A stretch of DNA of 64,000 bases from WTGU01 sp965242855 (GTDB lineage: Bacteria > Pseudomonadota > Alphaproteobacteria > UBA828), in the NCBI GenBank assembly GCA_965242855.1, contig OZ251509.1, forward strand, positions 2,418,001 to 2,482,000. Direction: 5' to 3'. The position numbers were made by a program, and so were the translations under genes. The notes below the pieces were generated by a model. The model was not told the DNA's origin. It was given only the letters and a program-made list of their open reading frames with translations, and made no database searches. Positions 37,389-45,174 of this stretch are shown here, in pieces. Positions within the stretch are counted from its first letter, which is position 1. Each line of letters starts with the position of its first letter.

Positions 37389-38096
37389 CTACGCCGTCCG
37401 CTCTGCCAGCAAGTCGTTGACGTCGAGCTTTACGCCCGGCCCCTGGGAGGAGCTGAGCGCGGCTTTCCTGATGTAAGTCCCCTTCGCGCCACTCGGTTTC
37501 GCCTTGTTGACCGCGTCCACCAAGGCCCGCGCATTCTCGACCAGCGCCTCGTCGGCGAAGCTCGCCTTGCCGATCCCGGCGTGGACGATGCCTGCCTTCT
37601 CGACGCGGAATTCGATCTGGCCGCCCTTGGCCGCCGCGACGGCTTGGGTGACGTCGGGCGTGACCGTGCCGAGCTTCGGGTTCGGCATGAGACCGCGCGG
37701 ACCGAGAATGCGCCCCAGCTTGCCGACCACCGGCATCATGTCGGGGGTGGCGACGCAGCGGTCGAATTCGATCTTTCCCTCCTGGACGTCCTTGGCGAGG
37801 TCGTCGGCACCGACCACGTCGGCACCGGCGGCACGGGCGGCCTCGGCCTTGTCGCCTTTGGCGAAGACCGCGACCCGGACGGCCCGCCCGGTGCCGTGGG
37901 GCAGCGCGACGACGCCGCGCACCATCTGATCGGCGTGGCGCGGGTCGACGCCAAGGTTGACGGCCATCTCGACGGTCTCGTCAAACTTCGCCGTCGCCCC
38001 TCGTTTCACGATCCCGACCGCTTCGCCGAGCGCATGGGTCTGCGTCCGGTCGAGACCCTCCCTCGCCCGCTTCAGCCTGCTGCCCGTCTTCGCCAT
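37389..38096 (-). CDS. rplA: 50S ribosomal protein L1
   Basis: 235 residues. Contains MVRGVVALPHGTGRAVRVAV and LGRILGPRGLMPNPKLGTVT, the L1 signature. Forms the mobile L1 stalk. Five bases after rplK; in E. coli L1 represses this pair. Confidence 0.96.
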   Translation of the reverse strand: MAKTGSRLKRAREGLDRTQTHALGEAVGIVKRGATAKFDETVEMAVNLGVDPRHADQMVRGVVALPHGTGRAVRVAVFAKGDKAEAARAAGADVVGADDLAKDVQEGKIEFDRCVATPDMMPVVGKLGRILGPRGLMPNPKLGTVTPDVTQAVAAAKGGQIEFRVEKAGIVHAGIGKASFADEALVENARALVDAVNKAKPSGAKGTYIRKAALSSSQGPGVKLDVNDLLAERTA

Positions 38097-38101
38097 GGCC
38101 G

Positions 38102-38533
38102 CTACCTCACGACCTGGATGCCGATCGAGCGCGCCGAACCCTCGATCATGCGGCAGGCGGCATCGATATCGTCGGCGTTGAGATCAGCCATTTTCTTCTC
38201 CGCGATCTCCCGGACCTGCCCGCGCGTGACCGAACCCACCGGATCGATGCGCCCCACTTCCCCGGAGCCCTTGGGCAAGCCGGCGGCCTGCTTGAGGAAA
38301 TAGCTCGCCGGCGGGCTCCTGGTCTCGAACGAGAAGGTGCGGTCGTGGTAAACCGAGATCACCGTCGGGATCGGCGTGCCCTGCTCGAGGCTCTGGGTCT
38401 GGGCGTTGAAGGTCTTGCAGAACTCCATGATGTTGAGCCCCGCTTGACCGAGCGCGGGACCGATCGGGGGCGAGGGGTTCGCCTGTCCTGCGGGCACCTG
38501 CAGTTTGATCGTGTTCGTCACGCGTTTGGCCAT
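38102..38533 (-). CDS. rplK: 50S ribosomal protein L11
   Basis: 143 residues. N-terminal domain LQVPAGQANPSPPIGPALGQ with the thiostrepton-site prolines, C-terminal RNA-binding domain including GSVTRGQVREIAEKKMADLN. Gap to nusG 18 bases. Confidence 0.96.
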   Translation of the reverse strand: MAKRVTNTIKLQVPAGQANPSPPIGPALGQAGLNIMEFCKTFNAQTQSLEQGTPIPTVISVYHDRTFSFETRSPPASYFLKQAAGLPKGSGEVGRIDPVGSVTRGQVREIAEKKMADLNADDIDAACRMIEGSARSIGIQVVR

Positions 38534-38551
38534 GGCTTCCTCGATTTCCGG

Positions 38552-39145
38552 TCAGGCCTTTTCAACCTGCGCGTATTCCAATTCAACGGGAGTCGCCCGG
38601 CCGAAGATCGACACCGCCACCTTGATGCGCGCGCGCTCCTCGTCGACCTCTTCCACCAGCCCGCTGAACGAGGTGAAGGGACCGTCGCAGACCCGCACCG
38701 TCTCGCCGATCTCGAACATGATCGAGGGCTTGGGCCGTTCGACTCCCTCCTCGACCTGCCGCAGCACGTGTTCCGCTTCTTCGTCGCGGATCGGCACCGG
38801 CCTGCCGCCACTGCCGAGAAAACCCGTCACCTTCGGCGTGTTCTTGACCAGGTGCCACGTCTCATCGGTCATGCTCAGCCGCGCGAGGACGTAGCCCGGG
38901 AAGAGCTTGCGCTCGGACTTGATCTTAGTGCCGCGGCGCATCTCGACCACCTCTTCCGACGGCACCATGACGTCGTTGATCAGGTGCTCCAGGCCCTGCT
39001 GCCTAGCCTGCTCCCGGATCGACTGCGCCACCTTCTTCTCGAAGCCGGAATAGACATGGACGATATACCACTTCGCCTCCGCCGCCGGCTCGACCTCCGG
39101 CCGCGCCTCCGCCATCCGTGTCTCCTGCGTCCGCGCGTCCGTCAT
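38552..39145 (-). CDS. nusG: Transcription elongation/antitermination factor NusG
   Basis: 197 residues. NGN domain from KWYIVHVYSGFEKKVAQSI to VKNTPKVTGFLG, and a C-terminal KOW domain (GETVRVCDGPFTSFSGLVEE). The start at 39145 overlaps the secE stop as ATGA, implying coupling; an internal ATG at 39115 would remove ten residues. Connects RNA polymerase to S10 or Rho. Confidence 0.95.
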   Translation of the reverse strand: MTDARTQETRMAEARPEVEPAAEAKWYIVHVYSGFEKKVAQSIREQARQQGLEHLINDVMVPSEEVVEMRRGTKIKSERKLFPGYVLARLSMTDETWHLVKNTPKVTGFLGSGGRPVPIRDEEAEHVLRQVEEGVERPKPSIMFEIGETVRVCDGPFTSFSGLVEEVDEERARIKVAVSIFGRATPVELEYAQVEKA

Positions 39146-39339
39146 CCGCCGAGCCCCAGAACCGCCCTGACCCCGATCGACAGCACCTGATCGACCAGGA
39201 AGAAGAACAGGGCCATGATGATCACCATGATGATCACCATGATCGTGCTGATCGTCGTTTCCTTGCGCGTGGGCCACGTGACCTTGGCAATCTCCTGGCG
39301 CGCTTGACGCAGAAACTCCAGAGGCGGCGTGCGCGCCAT
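39142..39339 (-). CDS. secE: Preprotein translocase subunit SecE
   Basis: 65 residues, the short single-span form. MARTPPLEFLRQARQEIAKV and WPTRKETTISTIMV are the family signature, followed by one membrane helix. Start at 39339 is 29 bases after the tRNA-Trp 3' end. Confidence 0.94.
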   Translation of the reverse strand: MARTPPLEFLRQARQEIAKVTWPTRKETTISTIMVIIMVIIMALFFFLVDQVLSIGVRAVLGLGG

Positions 39340-39367
39340 CGTCAACGCGGCTCCCTCCGCGCGGCAC

Positions 39368-39443
39368 TGGCAGGAGTGGAGGGTCTCGAACCCCCAACCT
39401 CCGGTTTTGGAGACCGGCGCTCTACCAATTGAGCTACACTCCT
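39368..39443 (-). tRNA. tRNA-Trp (CCA anticodon)
   Basis: 76 bases including an encoded CCA end. The acceptor AGGAGTG pairs with CACTCCT, the D-arm is GTAGCTCAATTGGTAGAGC, the anticodon loop is CTCCAAA and the T-arm contains GGTTCGAGACC. Sits between tuf and secE. Its 5' end is duplicated just upstream. Confidence 0.95.
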
Positions 39444-39471
39444 GTGCACCAATTGAGCTACACTCCTGTGC
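39424..39471 (-). repeat. 24-bp tandem duplication of the 5' end of tRNA-Trp
   Basis: The 24-base unit at 39424-39447 is repeated exactly at 39448-39471. On the minus strand the unit covers four leader bases plus the acceptor strand and most of the D-arm. The transcript therefore has a tRNA 5' fragment directly in front of the complete tRNA. Confidence 0.9.
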
Positions 39472-39501
39472 GTTCTTGTCGCGCCCGGCGGCCGGTCGCG
39501 G

Positions 39502-40699
39502 CCTATTCCATGATTTTGGCGACGACGCCGGCGCCCACCGTGCGCCCGCCCTCGCGGATCGCAAACCGAAGTCCCTCGTCCATCGCTATCGGCGCGATCA
39601 ACTCAACCTTCATGTTCACGTTGTCCCCCGGCATCACCATCTCCGTACCCTCCGGCAACTCTATCGTCCCCGTCACATCCGTCGTACGAAAGTAAAACTG
39701 CGGACGGTAGTTCGAGAAAAACGGCGTGTGACGACCTCCCTCCTCCTTCGTCAATATGTACGTCTCCGCCTCAAATCGCGTGTGCGGCGTGATCGTGCCA
39801 GGATCAGACAATACCTGACCACGCTCAACATCCTCCCGCTTCGTACCCCGCAACAATACTCCCACGTTGTCGCCAGCCTCCCCCTGGTCCAACAACTTAC
39901 GAAACATCTCAACACCCGTGCACACCGTCTTCGATGTCTCCTTCATACCCACTATCGATACCTCATCCCCTACCTTCACAACCCCACGCTCAATACGACC
40001 CGTCACAACCGTACCACGGCCCGATATCGAAAAAACATCCTCAATCGGCATCAAAAATGCCTGATCCTTCGGACGATCAGGCTGCGGAACGTAGCTGTCT
40101 ACAGAATCCATCAACGCACGGATCGATCCACTCCCCGACGACGCATCACCACCCTCCAGAGCCGACAACGCAGAACCACGGATCACTGGTATGTCGTCAC
40201 CCGGAAACTCGTAGGCAGACAGAAGCTCCCGTACCTCCAACTCCACCAAGTCCAGAAGCTCTTCGTCGTCAACCTGATCAACCTTGTTCATATAGACAAC
40301 CAGCGCAGGCACACCTACCTGACGCGCCAGAAGTATGTGCTCACGCGTCTGCGGCATCGGACCGTCCGCCGCAGACACAACCAGAATCGCGCCGTCCATC
40401 TGCGCCGCACCCGTGATCATGTTCTTCACATAATCCGCATGGCCCGGACAGTCCACATGCGCGTAGTGCCGCGACGACGTCTCGTACTCCACATGCGCCG
40501 TCGCAATCGTGATCCCACGCTCGCGCTCCTCCGGCGCCTTGTCAATCTCCTCAAACGACACAAACTCCGCACCGCCCGACTCACCCAGAACCCGCGTGAT
40601 CGCCGCCGTCAGCGTCGTCTTACCATGGTCAACATGACCAATCGTACCTACGTTGCAGTGCGGCTTACGCCGCTCATACCTCGCCTTCGCCATCTGTGC
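39502..40699. repeat. Long direct repeat, copy 2 (tuf gene)
   Basis: Partner of 23109-24306, same orientation, separated by about 15 kb. Recombination between them would delete rpoBC, rplKAJL, nusG and fusA. Confidence 0.85.
39503..40693 (-). CDS. tuf: Elongation factor Tu, copy in the tRNA-secE group
   Basis: 396 residues, identical in protein sequence to the copy at 23110-24300. Same G motifs. It stands between tRNA-Gly (78 bases upstream) and tRNA-Trp, equivalent to tufB of E. coli. The sharp ends of the identity block point to gene conversion between the copies. The atypical codon choice is the same as in the other copy. Confidence 0.97.
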   Translation of the reverse strand: MAKARYERRKPHCNVGTIGHVDHGKTTLTAAITRVLGESGGAEFVSFEEIDKAPEERERGITIATAHVEYETSSRHYAHVDCPGHADYVKNMITGAAQMDGAILVVSAADGPMPQTREHILLARQVGVPALVVYMNKVDQVDDEELLDLVELEVRELLSAYEFPGDDIPVIRGSALSALEGGDASSGSGSIRALMDSVDSYVPQPDRPKDQAFLMPIEDVFSISGRGTVVTGRIERGVVKVGDEVSIVGMKETSKTVCTGVEMFRKLLDQGEAGDNVGVLLRGTKREDVERGQVLSDPGTITPHTRFEAETYILTKEEGGRHTPFFSNYRPQFYFRTTDVTGTIELPEGTEMVMPGDNVNMKVELIAPIAMDEGLRFAIREGGRTVGAGVVAKIME

Positions 40700-40771
40700 C
40701 TTTCCTCAAGGTCGGCCGAACCGCCGCGGCGGTTCGGAGGGAGCGCGCGAGCCTCGGGCCGGAAGCGCCGG

Positions 40772-40842
40772 AGCGGGTGGTGGGAATCGAACCCACGTGA
40801 CCAGCTTGGAAGGCTGGGGCTCTACCATTGAGCTACACCCGC
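40772..40842 (-). tRNA. tRNA-Gly (TCC anticodon)
   Basis: Acceptor GCGGGTG pairs with CACCCGC, D-arm GTAGCTCAATGGTAGAGC, anticodon loop CTTCCAA, T-arm GGTTCGATTCC. The terminal CCA is not fully encoded (CC then G). Confidence 0.93.
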
Positions 40843-40900
40843 GCACCCGCTCGATTCGCATGTCATACTCTACGCCCCGCGTGCCGCCGGCGCGCGCGTT

Positions 40901-40986
40901 TGGTGGAGGGGGTAGGATTCGAACCTACGTAGACTGACGTCGGCAGATTTACAGTCTGCTGCCTTTAACCACTCGGCCACCCCTCC
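40901..40986 (-). tRNA. tRNA-Tyr (GTA anticodon)
   Basis: 86 bases with encoded CCA; class II tRNA with a long variable arm. Acceptor GGAGGGG, anticodon stem-loop CAGACTGTAAATCTG, T-arm GGTTCGAATCC. First gene of the minus-strand block, followed by tRNA-Gly and tuf. Confidence 0.94.
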
Positions 40987-41023
40987 GCGCCGAGGTGGGC
41001 GTGCCCGGAACCTGGAAGCGTGC

Positions 41024-41052
41024 ACCGTAGAACGTCCACGATCGGTTGTCAA
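41024..41052 (-). promoter_or_regulatory. Strong sigma-70-like promoter for the tRNA-tuf-secE-nusG block
   Basis: On the minus strand a perfect TTGACA (41047-41052) is followed after 17 bases by TACGGT (41024-41029). This leaves about 30 bases of leader before tRNA-Tyr. Confidence 0.65.
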
Positions 41053-41172
41053 TACCCAATGGCGCGCCGGATGCCGCCGCTGCCATCGGCTGGCATGGCC
41101 GCGGCCGCACCTGCCGGTGGCCTGTCGCGGCGGTCTCGCCAAAGAGATCGCTTTTTCGTACCATGACGCGCC

Positions 41173-42042
41173 GTGCTGCGCAACATCTCTCGCCGTCCGC
41201 GCAACCGCTCGACCGGACGGCGCCTGACGCACCAGGAGCAGCGCCGCCAGGCGCAACCCCGACGCGAGCGCCTTTACGGCGTCCACGCGGTGGCCGCCGC
41301 CCTGGGCAATCCGAGCCGCCGCTGCCATCGGCTGATCGCGACGGCGGAGGGGGCCGCGCTCCTGGCGGAGCGGATCGACGCCCGCGCCCTGCCGCTCGCG
41401 GCCCGCGCCCTGCTCGAGGCGCCGCTGGTCGTCTCCCGCCAAGCTCTCGCCGCCCTGCTGCCGGCCGGCGCAGTCCATCAGGGAATCGTGCTCGAAACGG
41501 CGCCGTTGCCAGCGGTAGACCTCACCACCGCCTGCCGCAACGCGGCGCGGGAGGGAAAGGTCGTCCTCGTCCTCGATCAGGTCACGGACCCTCAGAACGT
41601 CGGTGCCATCCTGCGTTCGGCCGCCGCTTTCTCCGCAGGCGCGGTCGTCGTGCAGGAACGGCATTCCCCCCGGAGCGCGGGCGCCCTGGCCAAGGCCGCC
41701 TCGGGAGCGCTGGAGGCGGTGCCGCTGGCGCGGGTTGTCAATATCGCGCGCACGCTCGTCGTCTTGAAGGAGCTCGGCTTCTGGTGTCTCGGCCTCGACC
41801 CGGAGGCCGCCGCCCCGCTGGCGGACGCCAGCGTGAGGGCGCCGCTCGCTCTCGTGCTCGGCGCGGAGGGCGAGGGAATGCGTCGCCTCACCCGCGAGCG
41901 GTGCGACCTGACGGCCCGCATCCCGATGCCGGGCGCGATAGCCAGCCTCAACGTCTCCGGCGCCGCCGCGATCGCCCTTTACGAGGCCACGGCGCGCGGG
42001 GCGCCCGCGGCCGGCTTGACAGGGGAGGCCCCACGCGCTTGA
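41173..42042 (+). CDS. rlmB: 23S rRNA (guanosine-2'-O)-methyltransferase, RlmB/TrmH family
   Basis: 289 residues. An N-terminal substrate-binding domain begins with LYGVHAVAAALGNP (about 34-47). The SPOUT knot motifs follow: DPQNVGAILRSA (about 139-150, with the catalytic-type Asn and Arg), VLGAEGEGM (228-236) and IPMPGAIASLNVSGAAA (250-266). The first 30 residues are basic. GTG start at 41173; divergent from the tRNA-Tyr block. RlmB is most likely, but another 2'-O-methyltransferase specificity in the family is possible. Confidence 0.85.
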   Translation: MLRNISRRPRNRSTGRRLTHQEQRRQAQPRRERLYGVHAVAAALGNPSRRCHRLIATAEGAALLAERIDARALPLAARALLEAPLVVSRQALAALLPAGAVHQGIVLETAPLPAVDLTTACRNAAREGKVVLVLDQVTDPQNVGAILRSAAAFSAGAVVVQERHSPRSAGALAKAASGALEAVPLARVVNIARTLVVLKELGFWCLGLDPEAAAPLADASVRAPLALVLGAEGEGMRRLTRERCDLTARIPMPGAIASLNVSGAAAIALYEATARGAPAAGLTGEAPRA

Positions 42043-42084
42043 AACGCCGCCTCCTGCACGACTTCGCCACGCGCCCTCCGACGG

Positions 42085-42157
42085 GCCGGCGTAGCTCAAC
42101 CGGTAGAGCACTTGATTTGTAATCAAGGGGTCGCAGGTTCGAGTCCTGCCGCCGGCA
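42085..42157 (+). tRNA. tRNA-Thr (TGT anticodon)
   Basis: Acceptor GCCGGCG pairs with CGCCGGC, D-arm GTAGCTCAACCGGTAGAGC, anticodon stem-loop CTTGATTTGTAATCAAG, T-arm GGTTCGAGTCC. CCA not fully encoded (CC then G). It lies on the opposite strand from the tyr-gly-tuf group, which in E. coli includes threonine tRNAs. Confidence 0.94.
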
Positions 42158-42211
42158 CCGCTCGGGCCGGGGCTTGAGCGGCGTTCGCCGCGGCGCGGGG
42201 GGCGAGACGCG

Positions 42212-43420
42212 ATGACCGGGGCCACCGCCTTGATCGTCGCCGCCGGGCGCGGCCGCCGGGTCGGCGGGTATCCGCCCAAGCAGTACCGCCCGCTGCGGGG
42301 GCGCGCCGTCCTCGCCCACGGCGTGCGGCGCTTCGCGGCACATCCTGAGATCGACCGGGTGCGCGTGGTGATCGACCCGGACGACAGGGCGCTTTACGAC
42401 GAAGCCGTGCGGGCGCACGCCGATATTCCGGCGGGCACGCTTCTGGCACCGGTCGGCGGCGGCGCGTCGCGGCAGGAGTCGGTGCGACTGGGCCTCGAAA
42501 GCCTGTGCGACACGGCGCCGGCCATGGTCCTGATTCACGACGGGGCGCGCCCCCTGGTATCCGCCGCCGTGATCGACGGCGTGCTCGGCGCGCTCGCCGC
42601 GCATGACGGCGCGATCCCGGCCCTGGCGATGAGCGACAGCCTGATGCGGACCCCGCCCGGCGGCGGCGCGGTCGCCGGGACCGTGCCGCGCGAGGGCCTC
42701 TGGCGCGCCCAGACCCCCCAGGGGTTCCGCTACCGGGCGATCCTGGAGGCCCATCGCGCCGCGCGCGGTGCGAGCCTGAGCGACGACGCGGCGGTCGCCG
42801 CGCGCGCCGGTCTGCGCATCGTCCTCACCGGCGGCGACGAGGACAATCTGAAGATCACCACCGAGGACGACCTCGCCTGCGCCTCCCGCGTCCTCGCCCA
42901 TGAGGCGCAGGGAGCCGCCTGGGAAACCCGCGTCGGCATGGGCTTCGACGTCCATCGCTTCGGCCCGGGCGACCACGTCATGCTGTGCGGCGTCGCCGTA
43001 CCGCACGAGCGCGGCGTGATCGGCCATTCCGACGGCGACGTGGCGCTCCACGCCCTGGTCGATGCCCTGTTGGGTGCGGTCGCGGCGGGCGACATCGGCA
43101 CGCATTTCCCGCCCTCCGACGAGGCGTGGCGGGACGCGGATTCCGCGCGCTTCGTGGCCCATGCGCTGGACCTGCTGGCGCAGCGGAAGGCCGTGATCGG
43201 TCATGTCGATCTGACGCTGATCTGCCAGCGGCCGAGGATCGGCCCGCACCGCGAAGCCATGGCCGCACGGCTCGCGGCGATGCTCGAGCTGACGCCGGAC
43301 CGCATCGGCCTGAAGGCGACGACCACCGAGGGCCTGGGCTTCACCGGCCGCGGCGAAGGCATCGCGGCGCAGGCGGTCGCGACCATACGCCTCCCGACCG
43401 GCGCGGGCGATCGTGGCTGA
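42212..43420 (+). CDS. ispDF: Bifunctional IspD/IspF of the MEP isoprenoid pathway
   Basis: 402 residues. The N-terminal IspD (CTP:MEP cytidylyltransferase) domain has ALIVAAGRGRRVGG near the start, VLIHDGARPL at about 106-115 and RAQTPQGFRY at 165-174. The C-terminal IspF (MECDP synthase) starts near 238: VGMGFDVHRF carries the zinc ligands Asp246 and His248, with GHSDGDVALHALVDA next and ATTTEGLGFTGRGEGI at the end. Fusion of the two is common in alphaproteobacteria. The stop overlaps the pgpA start by eight bases. Confidence 0.96.
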   Translation: MTGATALIVAAGRGRRVGGYPPKQYRPLRGRAVLAHGVRRFAAHPEIDRVRVVIDPDDRALYDEAVRAHADIPAGTLLAPVGGGASRQESVRLGLESLCDTAPAMVLIHDGARPLVSAAVIDGVLGALAAHDGAIPALAMSDSLMRTPPGGGAVAGTVPREGLWRAQTPQGFRYRAILEAHRAARGASLSDDAAVAARAGLRIVLTGGDEDNLKITTEDDLACASRVLAHEAQGAAWETRVGMGFDVHRFGPGDHVMLCGVAVPHERGVIGHSDGDVALHALVDALLGAVAAGDIGTHFPPSDEAWRDADSARFVAHALDLLAQRKAVIGHVDLTLICQRPRIGPHREAMAARLAAMLELTPDRIGLKATTTEGLGFTGRGEGIAAQAVATIRLPTGAGDRG

Positions 43421-43895
43421 CGCGGGGAGCGCCCGCCTGGACCTGCGCGATCCGGCCACCCTGATCGCGACCTGCTGCGGCGTCGGCTTCGTGAAATGGG
43501 CGCCGGGAAGCGCCGCCTCCCTGGCCACGCTGCCCATCGCCTGGCTGCTCGCGAGCACCGCGGGCGCGGTCGGTCTCGCGAGCGCCGCCCTGGCGCTGTT
43601 CGCGATCGGCGTCTGGGCGGCCGGCGCCTGCGAGCGGCGGAGCGGCGTGCGCGATTCCCCCGCGATCGTCATCGACGAAGCGGCCGGCCAATGCGTCGCG
43701 CTTCTGCCGGTGCCCCCGGATCCCGTCCTCTATGCGATCGGCTTCGCGCTGTTCCGTCTGTTCGACGTGGCGAAGCCGTGGCCGATCGGCCCGCTCGACC
43801 GGCGCCTGAAGGGCGGGTTCGGCGTCATGGCCGACGACGCGGTCGCGGGAGGCTTCGCGGCACTCGTCCTGTGGCATGTCTGGATCTGGCTGTGA
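43413..43895 (+). CDS. pgpA: Phosphatidylglycerophosphatase A
   Basis: 160 residues, membrane protein that dephosphorylates phosphatidylglycerol phosphate. Motifs: GVGFVKWAPGSAASLATLP near the N-terminus and VIDEAAGQ in the active-site region, followed by FRLFDVAKPWPI. GTG start at 43413 inside the end of ispDF; overlaps the next gene by four bases. Confidence 0.92.
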   Translation: MADAGSARLDLRDPATLIATCCGVGFVKWAPGSAASLATLPIAWLLASTAGAVGLASAALALFAIGVWAAGACERRSGVRDSPAIVIDEAAGQCVALLPVPPDPVLYAIGFALFRLFDVAKPWPIGPLDRRLKGGFGVMADDAVAGGFAALVLWHVWIWL

Positions 43896-44389
43896 TCTTC
43901 CCCGATGCCACGCGCGACCGCGCCTTGCGGCTGCTCCGGGCCTGCCGCGCAGCAGGGCTTCGCGTCGCGGCGGCCGAGTCCTGCACCGGCGGCCTGATCG
44001 CCGCCTGCCTGACCGAGATCGCCGGCGCCTCGGAGGTCGTCGACCGCGGCTACGTGGTCTATTCCAATGAGGCCAAGCAGGAGACGCTCGGCGTGCCGGC
44101 CGCCCTCCTCGCCCGCGTCGGCGCCGTGAGCGCGGAGGTGGCGCGGGCGATGGCGGCCGGCGCGCTCTCCCGCTCCCGCGCCGACCTCGCCGTAGCCGTG
44201 ACCGGCATCGCCGGCCCGGGCGGGGGCACGCCGGTCAAGCCGGTCGGCCTCGTGTACCATGCCTGCATCGGGCGCGACGGCGCGCTGCTCCAGAGGCGCG
44301 CGGTCTATGAGGGCGACCGCGCGGAGATCCGCCTCGCCACCGTCGATGCCGCGCTCGACATGTTGCGGGAAGCCGCCGCGACGCTTTGA
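43892..44389 (+). CDS. CinA C-terminal-domain nicotinamide-nucleotide amidohydrolase
   Basis: 165 residues. This is the stand-alone amidase domain (PncC-like), without the N-terminal competence domain. Signature AAESCTGGLIAACLT near 30-44 contains the catalytic serine, followed by YVVYSNEAKQETLGV and VTGIAGPGGGTPVKPVG. It hydrolyses NMN to nicotinic acid mononucleotide in characterised members. GTG start at 43892 overlaps the pgpA stop (GTGA). Confidence 0.88.
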   Translation: MIFPDATRDRALRLLRACRAAGLRVAAAESCTGGLIAACLTEIAGASEVVDRGYVVYSNEAKQETLGVPAALLARVGAVSAEVARAMAAGALSRSRADLAVAVTGIAGPGGGTPVKPVGLVYHACIGRDGALLQRRAVYEGDRAEIRLATVDAALDMLREAAATL

Positions 44390-44422
44390 TGCTACCATCG
44401 GCGGGTTCGCGGCCGGGGAAGG

Positions 44423-45169
44423 ATGGGAAAGACGATGGGGATCGACATCAACTGCGACATGGGCGAGGCCTACAGCATCTACAAATGCGGGGACGACGAG
44501 GCGATCATGCCCTGCATCACCTCGGCGAACGTCGCCTGCGGCTTCCACGCCTCCGACCCGGGCGTCATGCACGCCACCGTCAGGCTCGCCAAGGAGCATG
44601 GCGTGAAGGTGGGGGCGCATCCCTCTTTCCCGGACCGGGACGGGTTCGGGCGGCGCTACATGAAGATGGACCGCGACGAGCTGCGCGACGCCGTGATCTA
44701 CCAGGTGGGCGCGCTCAAGGCGTTCCTCGACATGGAGGGCATGGCGCTCAACCACCTGAAGCCGCACGGCGCGCTCTACGGCGCCGCCTGGAGCGACGAA
44801 GACGTAGCGACCGCCTGCGCCGAGGCGGCGCAAGTGTTCGGCATCCCGATGTACGGCACGACCGGCACCCTGCACGAAACCGTCTGGCCCCGCTACACCA
44901 CGGTCGTCTGGGAGATCTTCGCGGACCTCGACTACGACGACGAAGGCCGCTGCATCATCACCCGCGCGCACGAATCGGTCGCGCCCGAGCAGGCGGTGGA
45001 ACAGGTCATGCGCGCCGTCGAGAAGGGCGTGATCCGCTCGGTCAACGGCAAGGACGTGCCGACCAGGGTGGAGACCATCTGCGTCCACTCGGACACGCCG
45101 GGCGCGGTCGCCGTCGCCAGGGCCGTGCGCGCGGCGGTCGCCCCCTACCTCGACCCGCCGGAGGCGTGA
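44423..45169 (+). CDS. LamB/YcsF family protein (5-oxoprolinase subunit A-like)
   Basis: 248 residues. IDINCDMGEAYSIYKCGDDE at the start and SANVACGFHASDP, KVGAHPSFPDRDGFGRR, LKPHGALYG are the family motifs with metal-site residues. Characterised members (PxpA) act with PxpB and PxpC in 5-oxoproline hydrolysis, but no pxpB or pxpC genes are near. An alternative ATG lies 12 bases downstream (44435). It is followed after five bases by a class III aminotransferase gene, so the pair may process a lactam or amino acid; substrate unknown. Confidence 0.85.
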   Translation: MGKTMGIDINCDMGEAYSIYKCGDDEAIMPCITSANVACGFHASDPGVMHATVRLAKEHGVKVGAHPSFPDRDGFGRRYMKMDRDELRDAVIYQVGALKAFLDMEGMALNHLKPHGALYGAAWSDEDVATACAEAAQVFGIPMYGTTGTLHETVWPRYTTVVWEIFADLDYDDEGRCIITRAHESVAPEQAVEQVMRAVEKGVIRSVNGKDVPTRVETICVHSDTPGAVAVARAVRAAVAPYLDPPEA

Positions 45170-45174
45170 GCGCC

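Noticed and set aside
39329..40831. 500-codon open frame antisense to tuf, also present in the other tuf copy
   Set aside because: Present in both copies only because the DNA is identical; composition (Arg/His/Leu-rich) and lack of motifs mark it as a shadow.
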